Assembly (NCBI RefSeq): GCF_964204645.1
Contig: NC_134025.1
Coordinates: 3,539,001-3,603,000 of the forward strand
Source: Tubulanus polymorphus
Lineage: Eukaryota; Nemertea; Palaeonemertea; Tubulaniformes; Tubulanidae
Direction of reading: 5' to 3'
DNA length: 64,000 nucleotides
Shown here piece after piece: positions 56,001 through 64,000 of the stretch (positions are counted from its first letter, which is position 1; each line of letters starts with the position of its first letter). The notes beneath the pieces were generated by a model, which was not told where the DNA came from, made no database searches, and was given only the letters and a program-made list of their open reading frames with translations. Position numbers and translations under genes: made by a program.

Positions 56001-59000
56001 TTTGGTTTCCCGTAGAATCGTCATTGCTTGCAGTGTTCAATTCTTTATCTTCTTCGTCAGAATTCGCTTTGGACTTTTTGCGGAAAGGGGATGGTGTTCG
56101 ACTTGAGAGCTGATCATTTGATTCACTACTTTCAGTTATTCTACTCTCAATGGGAACTAGTGGTTCACGATTATAATCACTACTGATAGGTATATCATTT
56201 GAGACAATAGCAACAATCTCTGTTACACCCTCTGATGTTGACAAACAATCATTTACTTCGTCAGATTGGAGTTCTAAAATAACATTCCCGTTCTCTTTGA
56301 TTTGATCATTAACCTTTTGGGTTGAGGAGGATGATTCAGTACTTGGTTCTTTACATGATGATGATTCAATATCAACATTTTGCTTTGTAGATGGCTCATT
56401 CTGTTTCTCAAAAGTATTTTCGACACTATCCTTAGGATCATAAACTGCATACATAGGACTTAAAGGGAGAGAAATCTCCGGATTCTCTTCGGTTAAGTGT
56501 GGTACGGCCTCTACAGTAGTTTCAGATTCCAATTGTACCTCAATGGTACCTATCTGCACCATATCTGCCATAATAACATGTTCATCACTCAGTCCAATTC
56601 CATGGGCCTCCCAGGGTGACATTTCCCTCCTTTGTGGCGATACGGACTGTGGTCTACTGTATATAGATGGCTCTGGTGAGGAAATATCAGTTCGATCTCT
56701 AACTGACGGTTTATGAAAATATGGTGCGGGTGATGCAGCACCTTCACTTTCTATAAACATGCCTGGTGATCTGTCATACATTGGAGACATATGTTGGCTT
56801 TGGTCAGGGGTTCTATTTACACTTGGTGAACAATGCGCCGGAGAAACAGAACATCTTGGTTCAGGAGAAGGTATTTGCTGACACGAAGGCGACTCGGCAT
56901 ATTTGTTCAAAGGTCGATTATTTTCCTCTCTCGAGGACGAATGTTCAGATTTCAATCGTTTCTTAGATTTAGAATACCTTTTGCCATCTCTGTAGTGACC
57001 ATACGGCAATACTTGTGGTTCCTTTAGTGCTTTTTCATTGTATATCTCAGATACGTGTCTTTTTGTCTTTGAAGATTTGGCTTCAGTAACGACAGGATAT
57101 TTTTCGTCCATCACGAATTTTGATGACTGAGCAAGTTCACTAGTTTCCTTTTGTATTTCATGAAGAGATTTCGACCGATGGGACTTTGAATGCTTTTTGG
57201 ACCTGGAATGTTGACTTGCGGCAACAGTTTCATGTTTCTCTTCATAACAAATCTGACTCGTGTGCACTGTTGGGCCTACTCCCAATGATTTGGAGTCTAG
57301 TGGGTGGACTACCTGACGATCCCCTGATTTACTACGAGATTTTGAGTGTTTCTTAGATTTGGAATGCTTTTTGCTTTCGATTTCTTCAAACTCCTCTTCA
57401 TCGCAGAAAACTCCACTTGATGACAATGCCACTGAGGAACTATTCGATTTCTTTTTCTTCTTTTTCTTGACTAAAATCCCATCACTTTCAATCCTCATCT
57501 TCTTCTCTTTTTCCTTGTGCTTTTTATGTTTCTTTGGATGTTCATTGTCATTCTTATTCTTTTTTCTTTTTTCTCTCTTTGTAGAGGATTCGAGTTGTCT
57601 CTCATTATTCAACTCAATAACTGGTTTAGTGTCTATAATTTTTTGTCCTTGTACTGTGTCCAATGCGTTAGATGCGTGACTTGATTGCTTCAGCAAATCC
57701 TTTTTGTCAAGACGAATTTGAGCTTCTTCGTGAATTTGTTTTTCATTAACGTCATCCAACGTTTCGGTCTTTTTCATTTCATGAATGAATTTCTCGCTAT
57801 CTTTTTTCGGCACAGATCGATTGATATCATTTATCATTGGTTTTATTTCCATAGATTTGTTAAAGCCTGTAGATGCAAGCTGGAAATTTTCCAAACTTTC
57901 GGAAGACTTCTCTTTGAATTTTCTTAACATCTCTGTATGAACTTCACTAATAACCTTTTTTGGTTTTGACTCCAATGAGGTATTAGGATACAAACTCTGG
58001 TCAACGTGACACCCAACGCGGCCTTCGTTTTTCATATCATTTTCATCTTTTGTCAATGCAGCTGAATTGAGAATATTATCAATTTGGGCAGATTTAGCTT
58101 TGGGGGAAGACTTTGACTTATGCGATATTGTTCTACTAATATGTGTATTGCTTGATTGTTGAGACTGCTTCGATCGTCTAGAACCAACAGATGGAGACCG
58201 ACTAGTGGCTTGGCTTGCAGGCACTGAACTTTTATTTCCAGTCTTCCTTTCGTCAGTACTGCTCCCAAGTTGTTTTTCAAGGAACTTGCTTCTTTTTCGA
58301 GGTATTTCATCTGTTACTGCAGATGGACTAATGTCCCGTGAGCTGCTATCAACGAAACTTGGCACAGAAAGTGTTCCTACATTTTCGTATTGATTGATAG
58401 ACGGTACAGTTGATAACTGATCCTCTGCCTTATGATGAACCTTTTCTGGGTGATCTCTGTATGATGAGGGAGCCGGTGATGGAGATGACCATTGACTTTT
58501 ATTCCTTTTGGTTTCAGAAACCAATGACCGACTTCTATCTGAAATTTCTGAAGCAGAACAAGGTTCTCTCGACAACTGTAATTTTAGCTTTTCTCGTTCC
58601 CTGGTCAGCATTTTATACTCTTCATCTTCGGTTATTGAGGCATATGGAATACACGTGTGTCTATCTTGCGCATGCTGATATATAGAGTCCTCTTCTGAAG
58701 AAGGTCGATATTCGGGTTGCTTTGGCTTTTTCTTGTGGCTATCTTTAGATTTGTTTGATTTACTAGACTTATGACTGTCCTGTCGTTCATATAAAGTACG
58801 GATCTTTGTAGCACTTTGCCCATCGCTCTTACTTGATCGGCGTGACTCCGTTGCTTGTTGCATTACCGATTGCTTACGCCATTCATGCAACTTTAATTCA
58901 TCAATTAACTTTTGTCGAAGTTGTCCAGATGAAGTGTCAGATCGTTGAGTCAACATATCTTCCTCAATGATATGCTGCCTTGCTTTGGGTGAATCAACAC

Positions 59001-60716
59001 TTTTCATTCGATGCTCCTTAGAACGCTGACGTTTCAGTTTGCGTATTAGTGCCGCTCTCTCAGCTGCTTCGGCGTCACTAGATTCATGTTGAATTGATCG
59101 TTTATCTGAAGAAGGAGACTTGTACATATATCCTTGAACTGTTCTCTTATCTTGACTGCACACATGTAAATAATCATGATTCCTCATATACTTTTCTTTC
59201 CTGCCACTCATCAAAGCGTTATCTATCATTTCATACTTGTAAGGTTTTTTCATATATGTTCCAACATAATCAGCTTCTAATTTAGTGGTTGCTATCAATC
59301 TTTCTGGTGATAAAACTGGTGAAGGTACAGGTGGTAACTGCTGTTTCTGAAATCGCTTTTGTTGCATGACATACTGTCTCGTCCAGTCTATATCATTTTC
59401 GTCACTAGCAGGGCTACTATTGCGAGTCTGGTAAGCTAAAGGCAATTCTGCTTTTCTTTGTGCTCTTGCTTGTCTTTCCAAACTCCTCTCGGGTGAACTT
59501 GAAAAGTTTCGTGGAATTTGTTTCGGTTTTGCTTGCGGCAGCATACTTTCATCAGACAGAGGCGAATGAATCATCAACTTTTTATCTTTCTTTAAGATAT
59601 CTGTCGGTGCTTGCTCCAGAGGTGGAGGAGGCGGTGGTGGCAGTGGTGTTGACTGTGGTAATGGCGGTACAGGGGGTAACAGCCCATGCCTTTGGCGCTT
59701 AGATTTCTTAGTTCCTGTACTACTAAATGGCTTAACCACTTTAGGTGAAGAATTCCTCGAATCCGATTTTCTATGACGGCGTTTAGTCTTGGAATACTTC
59801 CAGGGAGCTGATGATTCTTTACCATGATAATCAGAATTTGGTGATAGATTCTGGCTAGATGTTGGGGACATTGATGGAGATGGGGGAAAATTCTTCTTTG
59901 CTTTTACATGTAATCGCTCTGTGGATGAGTGACTAAATGAAGTTTCGCTCGTCACAGGAGATAACGATAATGGTCGATGAGGAGGTCGTTTGTTAGTCAT
60001 TGCCCTGTCTGGTGAAGGTGAGATAGGTTTTATTTTACGCTGTGGTGATGGTGAGCCATGATAAGGTGATGATGCCGAAGGTGAGATCTCCCGTTTTCGA
60101 CGACAGTAATGCTGTTTCGACGAACTGATCAAATGCTCACTTATTACTACACCCGATTTCTGCATTTTCTTCAACCTGCTCGCTGAGAAACCCGAACGTC
60201 GGTCTTTCCTTAGGGAACAACCCGATCCATCACTTACTCTCCGCTCAGAGATATTTGAAGATTGTTCATATCCACAACTTGATGATGATGAATTGCTCAA
60301 GCGTCTCTTTCTCCGTCCATGATTGCCAGAATCGGGTGACTGCCAGTATGGCTCTTTTTCAATTACCAATGGAGACGACACCCTTTTCTTCTTCTTTTTA
60401 AGGATATCATTAGCAGACTGCCAATACTGTTCATCTCCTGTGTCACCGGATCGCTTGGAAATGGATGGAGAACTGAAAGATACCAAGGTTAGAATCTTCA
60501 TTAGGATTTAAACCAGACATGTGAAATAACCCACCAAGATGTACCAATATACATGCAGTTACGAATGTATTGATGAAAATGGTGAATACGTTGATTTAAC
60601 TGACCTAATTCCCGATCGAAGTCCACGACATCAAGAGGTCCCTTTTTACCACAAGTAGTGTAAGACTGGTGACAACATAATATGAAGCACATGAAGTGTG
60701 AGTGTGAAACATTCAT
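53053..60716 (-). CDS. Giant Ser/Lys/Arg-rich, probably nuclear, low-complexity protein
   Basis: One exon of about 7.4 kb (53053-60474) encodes some 2470 residues with no stop. An upstream exon (ending near 60528) adds TTCGKKGPLDVVDFDRELGQ and LNQRIHHFHQYIRN. Its start may be ATG 60714-60716 or lie further up. The protein is dominated by SP dipeptides and RS/KS repeats, for example KKHSKSKKHSKSRSKS near 57330. It also has KEKEKK basic runs, a proline run (PPPPPPP, about 59640) and a polyserine block (54220-54310). It ends YPLLTSSEDESDYEKFKKTD and IQKQRR. This composition is typical of splicing-speckle or mRNA-processing scaffolds such as SRRM2 or SON, but I recognise no specific orthologue. 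The stop codon TAA overlaps a splice donor. It lies 65 bp downstream of the RRM gene on the same strand, so the two may be one transcript. Confidence 0.85.
54220..54310 (-). repeat. Polyserine codon tract
   Basis: A run of Ser codons (AGT/AGC/TCT/TCA mixed) encodes about 30 serines with only Thr and Ala interruptions inside the giant protein. The mixed codons suggest selection for serine rather than simple replication slippage. Confidence 0.8.
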
Positions 60717-60780
60717 TAATATGATTCGGTATTATTCAAACCGAGCTGGCTGATTTTTGGCACCAAGTGATAAGATATGT

Positions 60781-63015
60781 TTACTTGTTGTACCTGCGAT
60801 GAGGTGTTAACAGCTTTCTTGACGATGATTGCTGTAAACGTTGATTTAATTCATTACGTTCAGCATAAAATCCAGCTTGTGTGTATTCACTTGTTAATGA
60901 ATTTTCAGCACTTTTTGATGAAAAAGAGCGATATTCGTTCATGTCACGTTCATTGAAAAACTTATCACGACGAGATCGACTATCAGTCGACGTTGTGATT
61001 GTCCGTTGAGCGTTAGTGGTCATTTGTAAATTGTTACCAGGAGTGAACAAGCGATTTTGTAGCTGATTCGAAGGTCTGTTGAGTAAAGTTCGAGGATCAG
61101 TGTTTAACCGACGGTTATTAGCGTTATTAACATTGTTTATATCACGTGATTGCAGTTGATTTTGATACTGACTGGTTTGAAGTTGAATTGTCTGTGGGTC
61201 GAGATGCTGCTGAGCCTGTTGCTGCTGCTGCTGCTGCTGCTGCTGTTGCTGCTGCTGTTGCTGTTGTTGTAACTGCTGTTGTTGATATTGAAATCGTCGT
61301 CTTGGCCCAGAACTGTTTGAATACTCCACTCGGATTTTCTGGCCACAAAACATCTGTCCACGCATAGCTTGAACACACTTTTTAGCATCTCTCGATGTTG
61401 TGTAATCGACAAACGCAAATCCCGGTGGATTATGCGCTAGCCATATGTGACGAAGAGTTCCAAAACGTGAAAACGTCGTGTTGATATCCTCTTTCGTAAC
61501 GTTATTCTTCAGATTACCGATGTAGACTTTGGTTATGCCAGAGGAGTTGGACTGAGTATGTTGGTTAGTAGCAGTAGCCATACTGAAAAGATCCAGTAGA
61601 AAAAATCATAAGAGACAAAGAAACGCTGATCTTTTCCCTCCTCTCAACAATCTGATGAAATGGGTGTGTACAGAATAAGTGGTATTATGAAACCTTCATC
61701 GCTCTAAGGATATTTTTGAAAACTTGTATCGCAGAATATGATACAACATACGTATTTCAAATAGTTTTTAACGCTGGCAAAATAACCAAAAAATTGATCA
61801 AATATTTGATTAGCGATTATCATGTTTGCGATGGGAAATATTGATAACTTCAGATTGGATTGGCAAAAGCAAAAAATATCGTACATGATGTATTTCTTCA
61901 CCAAAGAATTCAATAGATTGATTGCTGTTTTAATATGATATACATATCTACGAATATTTAAATTACTTACGACATATTGGTTTCTATGGCAACTTTAGAT
62001 GTAATATTTGCTAAAAACGTGATACTTTGTATATGTAACACTCGAGGGCATTTTGAATATTATCAAAAGGATGAAATATGAATACAATATGCACACACTG
62101 CTAGCTACACAGCAGCAAAAAGAATTTCGTTTTTTGCTGCGCGTATGGAAAATTTCTCGATTGGAAGTTATCCATCCATATACCTTATGATATAATAATA
62201 TGATAATTCTCTTACTTTAGGCAAATCTATAGATGTTCAACATTGCTAGAAATATGACAGCATACCTTTCAAGAATCTAGTTTCTAGCATTCTCAACGAG
62301 TTTAACAAAGAAGTGAAGAGTATCGTTTTCTAGTTTGCTTGTCCCTCCGTGATTACACTTATTCTACATTTGAAATCCTAGGGATTATCTAATTTGAGAT
62401 ATTGTGGCGCTAAGGACATCGAACGTATCCAATCAATCATTCATTAGCGAAAGTAATTTCCCCCTTAATTTTGACAGAAAATAATCAGTTCAGATCATTT
62501 TGCTCTATATCTAGATGATTCAGATTTTGAGATTACTTACTTGACCGTAGTTTTCTGTTGAGTTTGTTGCTGTTGTTGTTTCTGTTGCTGCTGCTGCTGT
62601 TGTTGCTGTTGTTGCTGCTGCTGTTGTTGAACCGCTGCTACAGCCTCGGCTGCCTGAACCTGGACTGCTTGTTGTTGCTGTTGGGCAACTTGTAATCTGA
62701 AATGTTCAAACAATCTATCTCTAAAACCTTTCTTATAGGTTAAATCATGCGGAGTTCACTATTCATAAGATTTAGACTTTGTTAGATGTCATCAGAAAGC
62801 AACCAACGGTTCGCATCCCCAAATAACGTAGTTCCTTCAAATAATTTTGTACTTACGAATTCAGATTATTCACTGTATTGTAGTAGTTATTCTCAGCTTC
62901 GCCTGTCCAGTAATTTGGCTGACCGAATGTAGCACTGCACTCGGCAGCTGTCCCCGTACAGGACGGACCACATGTTCCTGCTGTTACTGGTACCTGGATC
63001 GGTTGTAAATTCCAC
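60781..63015 (-). CDS. Q-rich RRM protein, SRSF3/7-like RRM (5' end outside window)
   Basis: Three exons are visible: 62857-63015, 62541-62696 and 60781-61582, with matching splice phases. The first reads WNLQPIQVPVTAGTCGPSCT and YWTGEAENNYYNTVNNLNS; the second is almost all glutamine (QVAQQQQQAVQVQAAEAVAA, then polyQ). The third opens MATATNQHTQSNSSGITKVY and holds one RRM: RNP2 VYIGNL, then FGTLRHIWLAHNPPGFAFVD containing RNP1, and FCGQKIRVEYSNS. This matches the SRSF3/SRSF7 RRM (VGNLG...PPGFAFVEF...RVELSNG). A second polyQ and an Asn/Gln/Arg-rich tail follow, ending TPHRRYNK at 60781-60783. The N-terminus is beyond the window, or MATATN at 61581 is an alternative start. The protein lacks a long RS tail in this frame; the Ser/Arg-rich ORF lies just downstream. 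Confidence 0.8.
61210..61290 (-). repeat. CAG/CAA polyglutamine tract 1
   Basis: About 25 glutamine codons (mostly CAG with some CAA) in the RRM gene, directly after the RRM. Repeat-length variation is likely. Confidence 0.85.
62560..62640 (-). repeat. CAG/CAA polyglutamine tract 2
   Basis: A second polyglutamine run in the upstream exon of the same gene, mixed CAG/CAA. Confidence 0.85.
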
Positions 63016-64000
63016 CTGCAAAATGCAGATTTTTAAGTAAATGGACAAAAAGTATGGTTAAAGAATTAGCTTGATGTTTGTAAAGATGTTTCTGTTAAAA
63101 TGAAATATCAGATGGTAATATTATCAACTTGAAAAAAGGCCAATCTTAAGGCAGTGTATGATATATAAGAAAATTAAGTTATACAAATGTATATAGTAAA
63201 ATTGATATAGCGCAGCACCAAAATTCAATATTGTGTTATTACTGAATTGCGAAGCCGACATTTTCTCTGTAGGTGTATTTGTTTTATATGTGGATTCTAA
63301 ATGAAGCATGAAACACAACGAATCATCCCATCAAAGCCTCGGGTGAACATCAGAAAAAATCAATCTCACCATTGATCATCTCATCTATGACATTTTATAC
63401 ACGTTTTCGAAACGCGAAATGATGATAGCCGCGGGTGGCATCATTCTCTTCATTTTACCGTCATAGAAATGGCTGATGATAAGATGCGAAAAATATATAC
63501 ATATAATTACACTTTTCAGATTAAATCACACGAAAAGCAAAATTTTTTCTATCATAAAAACCTCTCTATCGCAGCTAATGCAAAAATTCAAAATGAAATT
63601 CTCCCGAATATATATGTATGGAATTTATGATCAAAGTTGTAGTGAAAAGACGCTCCCCTGGTGTTATATTGATGGCTATACTTAAATGTTGAAGCGCGGA
63701 CGACCAAAGTTGTTTGATGGATGAAAAAAATATTTACAGTTCCCCCATTTTATCCATTCCAAACATAGCCTCGCTACACATTTTGGTAAAATGAATGCGA
63801 GTTCTGATTTAATGTTGACGTATATATTGTAAGAGTACCGATACTTATCAGTGTGCGTATTCACTGAAGTCCAGAATTTACAGGGACAATATGTATAAAC
63901 CAACAATCTAAATCGTATTCAATTATACAAAGAAATATTGTAGTTTTGGAATTGAATAGGGGATTTTTTTTATCGTGCTTCTGAATCGCGAAGTATGTCA
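63016..64000. other. Right flank, probably intron of the RRM gene
   Basis: No exon or RNA gene recognised. The exon at 62857-63015 begins in mid-codon after an acceptor, so the gene continues upstream and this stretch is most likely intronic. Confidence 0.45.

Noticed and set aside
53837-59825. Many 60-130-codon frames opposite the giant Ser/Lys-rich exon
   Set aside because: They arise from biased codon composition of the 7.4-kb coding exon and have no recognisable motifs.
60501-61582. Direct in-frame splice joining the RRM exon to the downstream linker exon
   Set aside because: The GTACAA and GTAAAC donors at the end of the RRM exon are in phase 2, while the TCTTACAC exon reads open only in phase 0; the join would hit a stop, so I annotate two CDS and leave the question open.

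Overview
This window is nuclear DNA from an animal. It is AT-rich, its genes are split by many short GT-AG introns, and genes lie closely packed on both strands. Almost every long gene has a clear bilaterian orthologue. A divergent TALE homeobox gene at 42015-43612 resembles the spiralian-expanded TALE (SPILE) class, and miniature DNA transposons sit in many introns. Together these suggest a spiralian such as a mollusc, annelid, brachiopod or phoronid. No sequence here fixes the species.

Layout, left to right. MSH2 (minus, 1446-6765) shares a ~250-bp divergent promoter with LTO1 (plus, 7015-8032). LTO1 converges on TIGAR (minus, 9004-10935), which is divergent from PPP5C (plus, 11793-14930). 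About 5 kb follows (15280-20250) with no gene I can identify. Next come a SYNCRIP/HNRNPR orthologue (minus, 20975-24836) and MAP3K7/TAK1 (minus, 26677-34575). TAK1 introns hold a full-length U2 snRNA gene and a nested small membrane-protein gene. PAXBP1 (plus, 35354-40476) and the TALE homeobox gene follow. PUS10 (minus, 44028-46803) is divergent from an acyl-CoA oxidase gene ending in SKL (plus, 47188-51118). The right quarter holds a giant Ser/Lys-rich low-complexity protein gene (minus, 53053 to about 60716) and a Q-rich RRM protein gene (minus, 60781 past 63015) that runs out of the window.

These are mainly housekeeping functions: mismatch repair, iron-sulfur cluster delivery, sugar-phosphate metabolism, phosphatase and kinase signalling, RNA binding and splicing, tRNA pseudouridylation and peroxisomal beta-oxidation. 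They are not functionally linked beyond sharing divergent promoters. The homeobox gene stands out: two exons, a TATA box and CCAAT motifs, unlike its TATA-less neighbours.

The least expected content is non-coding. At least six miniature inverted-repeat elements are visible, some with convincing target-site duplications (8-bp, TTAA, TTA, TAA). There is also a TISU/YY1-like start-codon element at two promoters, an excess of the palindrome TACCGGTA, a GC-AG intron in TAK1, and a repeated phospho-motif exon in TAK1. Exon boundaries were read by eye from splice consensus and homology; CDS entries give the outer limits and include introns.
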